Shown: positions 28,054-36,902 of the stretch, piece after piece
Position numbering within the stretch: position 1 is the stretch's first letter
Layout of the letters: each line of letters starts with the position of its first letter
NCBI RefSeq assembly: GCF_004354915.1
Contig: NZ_SMSI01000001.1
Span: 1,922,001-1,986,000, forward strand
Origin: Pseudohoeflea suaedae
GTDB lineage: Bacteria > Pseudomonadota > Alphaproteobacteria > Rhizobiales > Rhizobiaceae
Direction: 5' to 3'
DNA length: 64,000 nucleotides
Program-made: the position numbers and the translations under genes
Notes under the pieces: generated by a model
Database searches by the model: none
Seen by the model: only the letters and a program-made list of their open reading frames with translations
Told to the model about the DNA's origin: nothing

Positions 28054-29394
28054 TCAGCCCTTGCGGCGACGGCAGCGCCAGTTCCAGTCGCGCTTTGTGC
28101 CGATGTCGACATGTACGGAACGGGTGTGGCAGTAGGTGCCGACGCCGCCGCGCCCCGGAAGTGAGCGCACATAGGCGGCGAGATCCCATTTGGACACGCC
28201 GGAGATCTGGATATCCGCGGCCTCGCAACTGGTGTGGCGCGAATTGCGGGCGCCGCCGATCTTGCGGTTGTGACGCGGGCTGCGGAAGCCCGACGTGACG
28301 ACGACCGGCTTGCCGTAATGGCGTTCGATGGACTTGAGCGTGCGCACGAGCTGCGGCTTCAGGCAGGCGATATCGACCTTTTCGGTCTGCACGTGCAGGC
28401 CGTTGGGCGCCAGGCGCGCAAGACCCGCCGCCGAAGCCACTTCCACGCCCTGGGCGTCTTCGCCGTCCTCGTCATTGCCGGCCTTGATCTCGAAGAGCGA
28501 GGACATGCGAACGCCAGGCAGGCCGTCGGAGGTTTCCGGAGCCGAATCGGATGCCGAGGCTCGGGCGACGCGGATATCGTTGCGCAGCGAAACGATTTCT
28601 GTCTCGTCGCTCGGAGGAGAGTTCGACGGAGCCGCCACCTTGGCGGATGCCGCCGGAACGGCCTTGGGCGGAGTAGGGTCGGCGCCGAACAGCTTGCCGA
28701 AGAAGGATTTCTTCCTGGCCGGCTCGGCGAGGGCCACCGGACGCGCCGGCTCACTTGCCGCCGGGGCGGCGGCCGGGGCCGGATCCGTTGCGGCTTCGAG
28801 CGCCTGCGTTGCGGCACTCGGTGCATCCGGCTCCGTCAGCGCCGCAACGGCCACGGCCTGCTCGCCCTCGCGGCCAGGCGCATGGCTTGGCAGCGGAACG
28901 CCGGGAGCGGATGCCCCGGCTTCGGCTATGTCCGTAGCCTGCGTCGCGGGCTGGTTGGTCGAATAGAGATTGGCGACCGGGGCTGCCGCCCCATTCTGTG
29001 TGATGCCGCGATTGAGCGCGTCGATATTGGTCTCGCCGTTCGCGTCCACCATGGCGGTCATGGTCGAGCCTTCGGCGGCGGTGCCCGCGGCTTCTCCGCC
29101 ATCCGCGATCGCGAATGCCGCGCTACCCTCTGCGCCCGCCTCGGAATTATCGGCGCCGGGTACCGATTCGCTCGGCGCGAGGGAGAAGCCCGGCTGAGAG
29201 GGGCCATAGGCGTCGGCGCTGGCCATCAGGGTTGGATCGGTCGCGCTGACGCAGCCTGACAGGAACATCGCGGTCGCGGCGAGAAGGGGAAGGGTGGAGC
29301 GACGGGGGCGGAATGCTGCGAGCGGTGCTGCGGCGGGCAATTCGGGCGCATTGAGACTGCGCTCTCCCCATCCGTTGCCTCGCTGATTGTGCAT
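28054..29394 (-). CDS. Lipoprotein with C-terminal M15/YcbK-like peptidase domain
   Basis: 446 residues. The N-terminal signal with lipobox FLSGC (near residue 50, after a long basic leader) is followed by about 270 low-complexity residues rich in Ala, Pro, Glu and Ser. The C-terminal domain of about 110 residues is of the DUF882/peptidase M15 type: VVTSGFRSPRHNRKIGG, NSRHTSCEAADI (zinc His and Asp) and VHVDIG (second His). Family members are murein peptidases or murein-binding proteins in the periplasm. The ATG at 29394 has GGAG upstream; the longer frame is spurious. Confidence 0.85.
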   Translation of the reverse strand: MHNQRGNGWGERSLNAPELPAAAPLAAFRPRRSTLPLLAATAMFLSGCVSATDPTLMASADAYGPSQPGFSLAPSESVPGADNSEAGAEGSAAFAIADGGEAAGTAAEGSTMTAMVDANGETNIDALNRGITQNGAAAPVANLYSTNQPATQATDIAEAGASAPGVPLPSHAPGREGEQAVAVAALTEPDAPSAATQALEAATDPAPAAAPAASEPARPVALAEPARKKSFFGKLFGADPTPPKAVPAASAKVAAPSNSPPSDETEIVSLRNDIRVARASASDSAPETSDGLPGVRMSSLFEIKAGNDEDGEDAQGVEVASAAGLARLAPNGLHVQTEKVDIACLKPQLVRTLKSIERHYGKPVVVTSGFRSPRHNRKIGGARNSRHTSCEAADIQISGVSKWDLAAYVRSLPGRGGVGTYCHTRSVHVDIGTKRDWNWRCRRRKG

Positions 29395-29614
29395 CGAGTC
29401 CCCGCTCCTGATTGGTAAGGTCTTGCTTGCCGCCCCGGCCTGCTGTGAACGCATGGGGCGCGACAGCATTATGCCGCTGATACGACCGGAATCGCCCCCG
29501 ATAGCCGACCATACTCGTTTAAGCCGTTTATCCGCATGGGAGTCAATTGGGGCAAAAGGATGACTCAAGATCGAAACCTGAATTCGAACGCATCTGAAAA
29601 GGACCGCCGAACTT

Positions 29615-29647
29615 AAACGGGCAGGCCTTTGTGAGGCTTGCCCGTTT
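29615..29647. terminator. Bidirectional hairpin terminator downstream of gloA
   Basis: 14-bp stem (AAACGGGCAGGCCT / AGGCTTGCCCGTTT, one G-T pair) with a five-base loop, 35 bases after the gloA stop codon. The T-run is short. Confidence 0.7.
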
Positions 29648-29681
29648 GATGGTTTTCCGTGTCGGTCAGCCCTTGCCGGGC

Positions 29682-30122
29682 TTACCAGCTGCCGGTGTTC
29701 TCCATGGACTTCCACGGTTCGGCCGCAGGCAGCGACTCGCCCTTCTGCAGGAGTTCAACCGAAATGCCGTCCGGCGAGCGAACGAAGGCCATGTGGCCGT
29801 CACGCGGCGGGCGGTTTATGGTGACGCCGCCATCCTGCAACTTCGCGCAGAGACTGTAGATATCGTCGACCTCATAGGCGAGGTGGCCGAAATTGCGGCC
29901 GCCGGAATATTCCTCCGGGTCCCAGTTATAGGTCAGCTCGACTGTCGGCGCCTGGTTGGCGAGGGCTGCGTCCTTGTCGCCGGGAGCCGCGAGGAAGATG
30001 AGGGTGAAGCGCCCCTTCTCGTTCTCGATCCGGCGAACTTCCTCGAGCCCGAGCAGGTTGCAATAGAAGTTCAGTGACGCATCGACGTCGGTCACGCGGA
30101 CCATCGTGTGCAGATAACGCAT
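29682..30122 (-). CDS. gloA: Lactoylglutathione lyase (glyoxalase I)
   Basis: 146 residues. Converts the methylglyoxal-glutathione hemithioacetal to lactoylglutathione. Metal ligands of the two VOC modules are visible: His5 in [10 protein letters not shown], Glu in VELTYNW, His in FGHLAYEV and Glu in [22 protein letters not shown] is typical. Cytosolic. Divergent from the cold-shock gene. Confidence 0.95.
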   Translation of the reverse strand: MRYLHTMVRVTDVDASLNFYCNLLGLEEVRRIENEKGRFTLIFLAAPGDKDAALANQAPTVELTYNWDPEEYSGGRNFGHLAYEVDDIYSLCAKLQDGGVTINRPPRDGHMAFVRSPDGISVELLQKGESLPAAEPWKSMENTGSW

Positions 30123-30310
30123 TAAATGCCTCCGGTTTTACACCCGTCAAACCATAGGGGGCGCCGCGTGAATGGCAATGTTATTGGTGGGAAAAACACC
30201 GCGGTTCGGGAAGTTTTCCTTACGGCACTTGCACTCGATGCGGATAAGAATGCTATTGTTTCAAATGAGAATCACTAAAGTGCGATTGGCGCGTACAGAG
30301 AGGCGACCGA

Positions 30311-30886
30311 ATGGGGGAAAGGTCCTCGCATAAGACAGAGCTGGTGCAGGAAGCATCCGGCGAAGCTGTCGATCTCATCGAGATCACCGGAGCTATCAAG
30401 TGGTTTGATGTCGCCAAGGGCTTTGGCTTCATCATCCCTGATAACGGAATGGGTGACATCCTGCTGCATGTGAGTTGTCTGCGCAGGGACGGCTATCAGA
30501 CCGTCCTCGAAGGCACGCGCGTCGTCTGCGAGGTGCAGAAACGCGAGCGCGGCTACCAGGCCTTCCGCATTCTGTCCATGGACACCTCGACAGCCGTCCA
30601 CCCGTCGCAACTGCCGCCCGTCCGGACCCATGTCCAGGTCAAGCCGTCGAGCGGCCTCGAACGGGTGATCGTCAAGTGGTTCAATCGCACCAAGGGCTTC
30701 GGCTTCCTGACGCGGGGCGAGGGCACCGAGGACATTTTCATCCATATGGAGACGCTCCGCCGCTACGGCCTGACCGAGCTTCGGCCGGGCCAGACCGTGC
30801 TGGTTCGTTTCGGTGACGGCGACAAGGGCCTGATGGCCGCCGAGATCCATCCGGACGGCGATTCGCCCGTGTCGGGTTCCCACTAG
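30311..30886 (+). CDS. Two-domain cold-shock protein
   Basis: 191 residues with two cold-shock domains. The first (about residues 27-93) has IKWFDVAKGFGFI with DILLHVS; the second (about 118-185) has VKWFNRTKGFGFL with DIFIHME. Both carry the RNP1- and RNP2-like nucleic-acid-binding motifs. A proline-rich linker separates them. Double-CSD proteins are common in rhizobia and bind single-stranded RNA or DNA. The 188-base leader to gloA could hold a cold-responsive 5' UTR. The DUF192 gene begins five bases after its stop. Confidence 0.93.
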   Translation: MGERSSHKTELVQEASGEAVDLIEITGAIKWFDVAKGFGFIIPDNGMGDILLHVSCLRRDGYQTVLEGTRVVCEVQKRERGYQAFRILSMDTSTAVHPSQLPPVRTHVQVKPSSGLERVIVKWFNRTKGFGFLTRGEGTEDIFIHMETLRRYGLTELRPGQTVLVRFGDGDKGLMAAEIHPDGDSPVSGSH

Positions 30887-30890
30887 GGCG

Positions 30891-31412
30891 ATGAGGACGG
30901 GCGCGGCGTCGGCGACGTTCAAGGGGTTCGCGTGCAAGCGGCTCGCGTGGCGGGCCGCAATCGGCGGAACAGCCGCCTTTTTTCTCTCATTTTCAATCAT
31001 CGCGACGGCTGTGGCCGTCGAATTCGAGACCTCGCCCGAGCCGCTCGTCATCGAGACCGGGCGTGGTCCCGTCTCGTTCACCGTCGAACTGGCGACCACG
31101 AGCGATGAGCGCTCGCAGGGCCTGATGAACCGGGAATCGATGGCCGCCGATCACGGCATGCTGTTCGATTTCGGCCAGACCCGTGCCGTGATGATGTGGA
31201 TGAAGAACACCATAATGGCTCTCGACATGGTTTTCATCGGGCCGGACGGCAAGGTGACGGGCGTTGCAGCCGATACGGTTCCCTTCTCGGAAGCCATCAT
31301 CTCGTCGCCGGGTCCGGTGCGTTACGTGCTCGAGATCAATGCCGGCGTCGCCGCGGAGCAGGGGATCGCGGCGGGCGATACCGTCGTCCATCCCGCAGTC
31401 GGGCCCGAGTGA
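30891..31412 (+). CDS. DUF192 family exported protein
   Basis: 173 residues. A long basic leader and hydrophobic segment (about residues 22-43, ending TAVAVE) predict export or an N-terminal anchor. The DUF192 domain follows: FTVELATTSDERSQGLMNRE, GMLFDFGQTRAVMMWMKNT and VLEINAGVAAEQGI. Function of the family is unknown. Immediately downstream of the cold-shock gene and apparently co-transcribed. The host-to-island junction in tRNA-Pro is 95 bases after its stop. Confidence 0.9.
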   Translation: MRTGAASATFKGFACKRLAWRAAIGGTAAFFLSFSIIATAVAVEFETSPEPLVIETGRGPVSFTVELATTSDERSQGLMNRESMAADHGMLFDFGQTRAVMMWMKNTIMALDMVFIGPDGKVTGVAADTVPFSEAIISSPGPVRYVLEINAGVAAEQGIAAGDTVVHPAVGPE

Positions 31413-31507
31413 TCCGGCCATTCCCCGACGAAATATGAGCACGCCCGCCTTCCGGGCTTGCGGATGTGGCACGGTTTCGCTATCGAGACTGCACAAGCCG
31501 CTCAGTC

Positions 31508-31552
<45 letters not shown>

Positions 31553-31619
31553 GCAGGTTGTTCCTTTTCCCGTTCTCCTTGCATCTTCAAATATTTGCTT
31601 AGAGTTTTCGCACCCGCGC

Positions 31620-31645
31620 CGTGGGGATTTCGTGGGAGTTGGCGC
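31620..31645 (+). promoter_or_regulatory. Left putative arm-type recombinase sites
   Basis: Two CGTGGG motifs at 31620 and 31631, each followed by an A/G-TT segment and then GGCGC. The same order (CACCCG, CGTGGG, CGTGGG, GCGC, then AT-rich ATTTC) occurs at the right end. Confidence 0.5.
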
Positions 31646-31756
31646 CCAAATTTCATTTATTGACATTAATCAGTTCATTGCCGCCTTGTAGCGTCGATTT
31701 TCAGGTAGAGCCTATCCTAGGCTGTCAGAAGCTTACACTCGACGCCAAAATTTAAG

Positions 31757-31829
31757 CGCTAAACGCATTTTTCTTCGAGTATCCGTGAGATTTGATCTCG
31801 GGATCGTTCGGTGTAGGTAACGTTTAGCG
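31757..31829. promoter_or_regulatory. Inverted repeat upstream of the helicase operon
   Basis: CGCTAAACG (31757-31765) and its exact complement CGTTTAGCG (31821-31829) lie 55 bases apart. The second arm stands four bases before TATACA, a likely -10, about 62 bases from the helicase ATG. Possible operator. The remainder of 31646-31890 shows no gene. Confidence 0.4.
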
Positions 31830-31897
31830 TGAATTATACATAGTGCAAATCTCCTCAACATTTGTTAGGCCTGGTTGCTACTGCAAGGGGGGCGCAA

Positions 31898-33820
31898 ATG
31901 GCTTGGGAACATGGACTGGACACAGACAGCGTTGCTTACGCGATCGCATCTGCACCCGAAACTCGCATCCGCGTCGTAGCCGGTCCCGGCACCGGAAAAT
32001 CCTTCGCGATGAAGCGCCGAGTTGCGCGCCTACTCGAAGAAGGCTTGTCCCCTAAGGAGCTTCTCGCTGTCACCTTTACCCGCGTCGCGGCTGAAGACCT
32101 TCATCGTGAGCTACAGAAGCTCGGCGTTCCAGGCTGCGAAGAACTCGAAGGCCAAACCCTCCATAGTCTCGCGATGCGGATCTTGTCTCGAAAGCACGTC
32201 CTTGAAGCAGTTGGGCGAACGCCACGATCACTTAACTCCTTCGAGATGAAGGCCCTCCTTTGCGACATCGGTGAAGCTAGCGGGGGCAGGCGCGCAGCGA
32301 AGAAGATGATCCACGGTTACACTGCGGCGTGGGCTCAGAGCCAAGGCGATGAGCCAGGTTTCGCAAAGACAGACGGGGAAAAGGCATTTCAGTCCTCCCT
32401 CTTGGCTTGGCTCGAATTCCACCGCGGGATGCTAATTGGTGAGCTTATTCCCTACCTTGTCCGTTACCTCAAAGACAATCCGGCAGCGGCCGAGCGATCC
32501 GAATTCAAACATTTGCTCGTTGACGAGTATCAGGACCTCAATAAAGCGGAGCAGACCGCAATCGCCTTCCTCGGAGAAGCAGCTGAAATTTGCATTGTGG
32601 GCGACGATGATCAATCAATTTATAGCTTCAAATGCGCCCACCCCGACGGTATCCGGGAATGGAAAGACCTCCACTCAACTTGCGCAGATCTTGAGATGGC
32701 CGATTGCCATCGCTGCCCGACCACGGTGGTCGAGATGGCGAATGCGCTCATAAATGTGAATAAAAATCGCTCGCCCCGTGCATTGAATCCTCTTCCCAAT
32801 AAGGGTGCTGGGGAGGTTGCTGTCGTGCAAGTCCCCTACCTCGAAAACGAGGCCACATGGATAACTGCTAAGGTCAAGGAGCTACTTGAGAAGGGGGTTC
32901 ACCCGAGTGAAATAATCATCCTTGTCCAGCGAGCGGTGGCGACGAAGCCGATATTAAACGCGCTGAGGAATGAAGGCATCCCGGCCAAGTCTTATTACGA
33001 GGAAAGCCAGCTCGATTCTGAGGCGGCGCAAATGAGGTTCGCGCTATTCAAACTGTTCCTCGACAACGAGGACCGGGTTGCACTCCGTTATCTTCTCGGC
33101 TGTGGGCAGGATGATTTTCGCTGCAAACCATACGCTCGTGTGCGCCAACATTGCGAGTCCACTGGCGATAGCCCTTGGACATCGATGAACAAGCTGGCGG
33201 AGGAGACACTCAAGATCCCCTACACCAAGCCACTTGCCCTTCAGTTCAAAATCATAAGGGAGGCCCTTGAGAAGCTAGAGGAGATAAAGGGCGACCTTGC
33301 CGCCTTCATTGATGCCTTGATGCCCGAAGCGGACCCCGATGTATCAGAATTGCGCCAACTTGCGCTCGCGCAGATGGAGACTGTCGAAACGCCCGATAAG
33401 CTCTTCACCGCCATGATGGAGGAGATTACCCAACCTGATATTCCGCCGACCGTCGAGGACGTCCGGCTGATGAGCCTACATAAGAGCAAAGGCCTTAGCT
33501 CGCCCTTTGTGTTCATTGCTGGTTGCGTAGAAGGTATCCTCCCTCCCTCGTTTGATGACGCACCTTCTAAGGAGGCGAAAGATGCGGCGCTTGAGGAGGC
33601 CCGGCGACTATTCTACGTAGGTATTACGCGCGTCAAAGCCGACCCAGATAACGACAGACCAGGGAGCCTATTCATCACCTACGCCCAGCAGATGCCAGCT
33701 AAGGACGCATACGCTGCGAACGTTGCATTCAAGACGCAATCGGGACCTCTGGCAAACCTCCTGCCGAGTCGTTTCATTGGCGAACTAGGCCCAGCGGCAC
33801 CGGCGCCGGTAAAAGGGTAG
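31898..33820 (+). CDS. UvrD/Rep-like superfamily 1A helicase (island-borne)
   Basis: 640 residues with all main SF1A motifs. Walker A GPGTGKS at 29-35, motif Ia-type VTFTRVAAEDL near 58, Walker B DEYQD at 209-213, GDDDQSIYSF at 235-244, motif V-type LMSLHKSKG at 524-532 and motif VI YVGITR at 573-578. It is shorter than host UvrD (usually over 700). The ATG has a strong GGGG-rich ribosome binding site; the TTG 12 codons earlier is less likely. The HEPN-like gene starts three bases after its stop, so the two are one operon. Gabija GajB and several other defence systems use related helicases, but the GajA nuclease partner is absent here. Codon use is unlike the neighbours. Confidence 0.9.
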   Translation: MAWEHGLDTDSVAYAIASAPETRIRVVAGPGTGKSFAMKRRVARLLEEGLSPKELLAVTFTRVAAEDLHRELQKLGVPGCEELEGQTLHSLAMRILSRKHVLEAVGRTPRSLNSFEMKALLCDIGEASGGRRAAKKMIHGYTAAWAQSQGDEPGFAKTDGEKAFQSSLLAWLEFHRGMLIGELIPYLVRYLKDNPAAAERSEFKHLLVDEYQDLNKAEQTAIAFLGEAAEICIVGDDDQSIYSFKCAHPDGIREWKDLHSTCADLEMADCHRCPTTVVEMANALINVNKNRSPRALNPLPNKGAGEVAVVQVPYLENEATWITAKVKELLEKGVHPSEIIILVQRAVATKPILNALRNEGIPAKSYYEESQLDSEAAQMRFALFKLFLDNEDRVALRYLLGCGQDDFRCKPYARVRQHCESTGDSPWTSMNKLAEETLKIPYTKPLALQFKIIREALEKLEEIKGDLAAFIDALMPEADPDVSELRQLALAQMETVETPDKLFTAMMEEITQPDIPPTVEDVRLMSLHKSKGLSSPFVFIAGCVEGILPPSFDDAPSKEAKDAALEEARRLFYVGITRVKADPDNDRPGSLFITYAQQMPAKDAYAANVAFKTQSGPLANLLPSRFIGELGPAAPAPVKG

Positions 33821-33823
33821 CTA

Positions 33824-34306
33824 ATGTGCCGCGCGCAGCTTGAGAAAGAGTACGAGGGCATGGTGGAGCGGCACGAGTTGTATGCCAAGTTTGGCATTAC
33901 GGCGGAGGCCGCTCAGCTCTTCGAGACCGAGTTGGGAACACTCGTACTTGCGCTTGAAGGTCTGAAGAATGACTGGCACACATCTCCCGATCCTAACACC
34001 GCTCGTAAGGTCCTAGATAGAATCGACCGAAGCACGCTCGGACGGACGCTAGTCGATCTCCGACAATACATCACGTTCGAAGCCAACTTGGAGAAGTGCT
34101 TTTCTTCAGCGCTGAAGTCACGGAACCTTTTGATGCACGGATTTTTCGAGCGGCACAGTTTCAAGATTCAAACAGATGCAGGTCGTCGGGAGATGATTGC
34201 AGACCTGAAAAACTTGCACGAAGAATTGTTTGTTGCGTGGCAGGCAGCGAGCAAATTGACCGCCATATTGATGGCCGCGATTAGCCATAGAACCGACGGG
34301 CAGTAG
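33824..34306 (+). CDS. HEPN-like putative ribonuclease, partner of the helicase
   Basis: 160 residues, mostly helical. RNLLMH at residues 100-105, within a segment reading SRNLLMHGFFERH, matches the RN-x3-H form of the Rx4-6H active-site motif of HEPN ribonucleases, and it is placed in a C-terminal helix as in that superfamily. HEPN proteins include toxins, abortive-infection effectors and Cas13 nucleases. Start after AAAGGG, three bases behind the helicase stop; translational coupling is likely. Family assignment rests on this motif and length, so nuclease activity is inference. Confidence 0.65.
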   Translation: MCRAQLEKEYEGMVERHELYAKFGITAEAAQLFETELGTLVLALEGLKNDWHTSPDPNTARKVLDRIDRSTLGRTLVDLRQYITFEANLEKCFSSALKSRNLLMHGFFERHSFKIQTDAGRREMIADLKNLHEELFVAWQAASKLTAILMAAISHRTDGQ

Positions 34307-34321
34307 GTCGGGCCTAGAAAA

Positions 34322-34453
34322 ATGATCCGATTTTTGAAGTCGGTAGCGGAGTATTCGCTACGCGATCAGGACCGCATTTGGTTCTCTTTGATGTGGGAAT
34401 GGACGAAAGCCATCCGCAAGAGCCACATTGTTGATAAAGATGTCCGCGTTTGA
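34322..34453 (+). CDS. Possible 43-residue ORF in the island
   Basis: ATG to TGA frame 15 bases after the HEPN-like stop, starting MIRFLKSVAEYSLRDQDR. It is rich in Trp, Arg and Lys, with no ribosome binding site that I can point to and no recognisable family. It may be a gene remnant. The rest of 34454-34650 shows nothing coding. Confidence 0.25.
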   Translation: MIRFLKSVAEYSLRDQDRIWFSLMWEWTKAIRKSHIVDKDVRV

Positions 34454-34654
34454 CCGAAGCCACACCTAGAGCAAGGTATCCGCGCACCTAAATTCACAAT
34501 CGCTCTGTTTCAGTCTGGTATCCCGTGAAATTTGGGCTGCGAAACTGATCCCATCATTCAAGCCACGTGCCGGCCAGCATGCCAGTCACCGAGAGCAACC
34601 CACGGTTTACATCCTTTAGTTTCACCCATTGAATTCGAACAGAATATGAACACC

Positions 34655-34685
34655 CGTGGGACTTTCCGTGGGACTTTTGGAGCGC
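34655..34685 (+). promoter_or_regulatory. Right putative arm-type recombinase sites
   Basis: CGTGGGACTTT at 34655 and CGTGGGACTTTT at 34667 (12-base period), followed by GGAGCGC. Same order and orientation as the left pair. Confidence 0.5.
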
Positions 34686-34731
34686 ATTTTGCATTTCTAT
34701 GGCGAATTTTTCGTTTTTCTCGATTTGGGCC

Positions 34732-34760
34732 TTGCGCTAAAAGCCCAATTTCCCTAGGCA
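34732..34760 (+). promoter_or_regulatory. Possible element-supplied promoter of tRNA-Pro
   Basis: TTGCGC, 17 bases, TAGGCA, ending 11 bases before the tRNA. The native promoter region remains in front of the truncated copy near 31413-31507, so the intact gene must now use a promoter brought by the island. Confidence 0.35.
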
Positions 34761-34765
34761 ATTCA

Positions 34766-34848
<83 letters not shown>

Positions 34849-34904
34849 TTTCTCCCATCGCCGCACGGTTTTGAACCGCCGCATCGCCGGTGGGCGATAT
34901 CTGT

Positions 34905-35084
34905 ATGCCGGTTCATGTGCCCGGGAACGCGGGCCTTCAAGCCGCGGTCGGCCGCGGGGCGGCTCATGAGGTGCTCAACAGCCTGTTCCGCGACGTCTAT
35001 TTCGGCTTCGGCGACGGTATGTCCGTCGATCTCGGCAGGGTGCTTCCGCCGCCCGGGCGCTTCCGGCTGGGCGAATACCGGTAG
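34905..35084 (+). CDS. Possible small protein, 59 residues
   Basis: Frame from the ATG at 34905 (or a GTG at 34890) with strongly G/C-biased third codon positions like host genes, starting MPVHVPGNAG and ending GRFRLGEYR. It has no recognised family and no clear ribosome binding site. It could be a genuine host mini-gene or the trace of a longer gene lost when the island arrived. Confidence 0.4.
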   Translation: MPVHVPGNAGLQAAVGRGAAHEVLNSLFRDVYFGFGDGMSVDLGRVLPPPGRFRLGEYR

Positions 35085-35210
35085 GCGAACCGTGCGTCGG
35101 TTCATCATAAGTCTTGAAAATCCGGTCGGAATCCGGCAAGTCCAAGAAAAAGGACCGGCCGCATCCGAACGCGGCGAGGTCCCGGCGATATGAGAGAAGG
35201 GTTTGAGCGG

Positions 35211-35516
35211 ATGACGGCACGTATCTATCGACCGGCAAAAACCGCAATGCAGTCGGGCAAGGGCAACACGCAGCAGTGGCGTCTGGACTTCGATCCGGAA
35301 ATGCCGCGCAGCATCGATCCGATGATGGGCTACACGTCCTCGGGCGACATGAAGCAGCAGGTCCGCATGCGTTTCGACACACTCGAAGAGGCCGTCGCCT
35401 ATGCCAAGCGCAACAAGATTGCCTACCGGGTGATCGAGCCGAAGCAGCCCAAGCGCCGCGTCATCGCCTACGCCGACAATTTCCGCTACGACCGCAAGCA
35501 GCCCTGGACCCACTGA
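35211..35516 (+). CDS. NDUFS4-like complex I accessory subunit
   Basis: 101 residues of the ETC complex I subunit (NDUFS4/18 kDa) family: TARIYRPAKTAMQSGKG, WRLDFDPE, then GYTSSGDMKQQVRMRFDTLEEAVAYA and the C-terminal NFRYDRKQPWTH. This accessory subunit of NADH dehydrogenase is shared by Alphaproteobacteria and mitochondria. The ATG at 35211 has GAAGGG upstream; an in-frame ATG at 35190 is possible. It is not near nuo genes in this window. Confidence 0.92.
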   Translation: MTARIYRPAKTAMQSGKGNTQQWRLDFDPEMPRSIDPMMGYTSSGDMKQQVRMRFDTLEEAVAYAKRNKIAYRVIEPKQPKRRVIAYADNFRYDRKQPWTH

Positions 35517-35562
35517 TCCGGTTTCCGGATCCGGGATCGGGTCCCTCGCGCAGGCGGGAGAC

Positions 35563-35639
35563 GGCCCCTTAGCTCAGCTGGATAGAGCACCGGCCTTCTA
35601 AGCCGATGGTCGCAGGTTCGAATCCTGCAGGGGTCGCCA
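35563..35639 (+). tRNA. tRNA-Arg(TCT)
   Basis: 77 nt. Acceptor GGCCCCT/AGGGGTC, anticodon stem CCGGC/GCCGA with loop CTTCTAA (anticodon TCT), T-arm GCAGG/CCTGC, encoded CCA. Confidence 0.96.
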
Positions 35640-35714
35640 ATATTCCGGTTTTACCGTTGCATGCGAGCGTTTGTTGAAGTGAGCGCTTAACGCGAAGCGC
35701 TCACTTTTTTAGTC

Positions 35715-36902
35715 TCAGGCCTTGGCCGCCGCCGCCAGGCCGCGCTCGATATCCGCCTTGATGTCGGCGACGTCTTCGAGGCCGATCTGCAGGCGGATGA
35801 CGGGGCCTTCCTTCGGCGCCGTGGCAACCACGCGATCTCCGAGGAAGACCGGAACGGCGAGGCTTTCGTAGCCACCCCAGGAATAGCCGAGCCCGAAGAT
35901 CTGCAGCGTGTCGAGGAAGGCATGGGACTTGCGGGTCCACTCGGCCTTGTCCTGCACGTCGAGAACGATTGAGAAAATGCCGCTCGAGCCCGAGAAGTCG
36001 CGCTTCCATATGGCGTGCCCCGGAAAGCTCTCGAGGGCAGGGTGGAGCACACGGGCGACACCGTCCTTGCCTTCGAGCCAGCGGGCGATTTCGAGCGCGC
36101 TGTTCTGGTGACGCTCGAGCCGGACGCCCATGGTGCGCAATCCGCGCAGCGTCTGGTACGCATCGTCGGGAGCGGCGCACAGGCCCAGCACCATGTTGGT
36201 TTCCTCGAGCTTCGGCCACAGCGCTTCATTCGCCGAAACCGTGCCGATCAGGACGTCGGAGTGGCCGGCGGGATATTTCGTTGCCGCATGGATCGAAATG
36301 TCGACCCCGTGGTCGAGCGGCCGGAAATAGAGCGGCGTCGACCATGTATTGTCGATGGTGACCACCGCGCCGGCAGCCTTGGCAGCCTTCACGATCGCCG
36401 GAATGTCCTGCATCTCGAACGTGTTGGAACCCGGTGCCTCGGTGTGCACGAGTTTCGTGTTCGGGCGCATCAGGGCGGCGATATCCGCACCGATCGTCGG
36501 GTCGTAATAGGTGGTCTCGATGCCGAACCGTTTGAGAAGCGTGTCGCAGAAGCGTCGCGTCGGGCCATAGACCGAATCGACGACCAGCGCATGATCGCCG
36601 GCCGACAGGCAGGACAGGAAGGCCAGCGTCACGGCTGCGAGGCCCGATGGCACCGCGACGGTCCCGGCCGAACCTTCGAGTTCGTCTATCGCTTCCGCTA
36701 GCGCGTCGGTGGTCGGTGTTCCATGGGTGCCGTAGGTGTATTTCTGGTTGCGCGACGCCATGCTGGCGGCGTCCCTGAACAGCACCGTGGAGGCGTGCAC
36801 GACCGGCGGATTGACGAATCCGTGAAAAGAATGGGGATCGTTGCCCGCATGCGCGAGACGGGTGTTGGGGCCGAGGGATTCGGAAACTTTCTTGCTGCTC
36901 AT
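35715..36902 (-). CDS. metC: Cystathionine beta-lyase
   Basis: 395 residues. Cleaves cystathionine to homocysteine, pyruvate and ammonia for methionine synthesis. Cys/Met-metabolism PLP family features: YTYGTHGTPTTDALAEA near the N-terminus, the DNTWSTPLYFRPLDHG loop and the PLP lysine in HAATKYPAGHSD. The start at MSSKKVSESL has a GAGAGAT site. It is divergent from aapJ, an arrangement I recall from other rhizobia. Confidence 0.93.
   Translation of the reverse strand: MSSKKVSESLGPNTRLAHAGNDPHSFHGFVNPPVVHASTVLFRDAASMASRNQKYTYGTHGTPTTDALAEAIDELEGSAGTVAVPSGLAAVTLAFLSCLSAGDHALVVDSVYGPTRRFCDTLLKRFGIETTYYDPTIGADIAALMRPNTKLVHTEAPGSNTFEMQDIPAIVKAAKAAGAVVTIDNTWSTPLYFRPLDHGVDISIHAATKYPAGHSDVLIGTVSANEALWPKLEETNMVLGLCAAPDDAYQTLRGLRTMGVRLERHQNSALEIARWLEGKDGVARVLHPALESFPGHAIWKRDFSGSSGIFSIVLDVQDKAEWTRKSHAFLDTLQIFGLGYSWGGYESLAVPVFLGDRVVATAPKEGPVIRLQIGLEDVADIKADIERGLAAAAKA

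Noticed and set aside
31898-33820. Assigning the island helicase to Gabija (GajB)
   Set aside because: The OLD-family nuclease GajA is absent and the protein is longer than typical GajB, so only a distant relation can be claimed.
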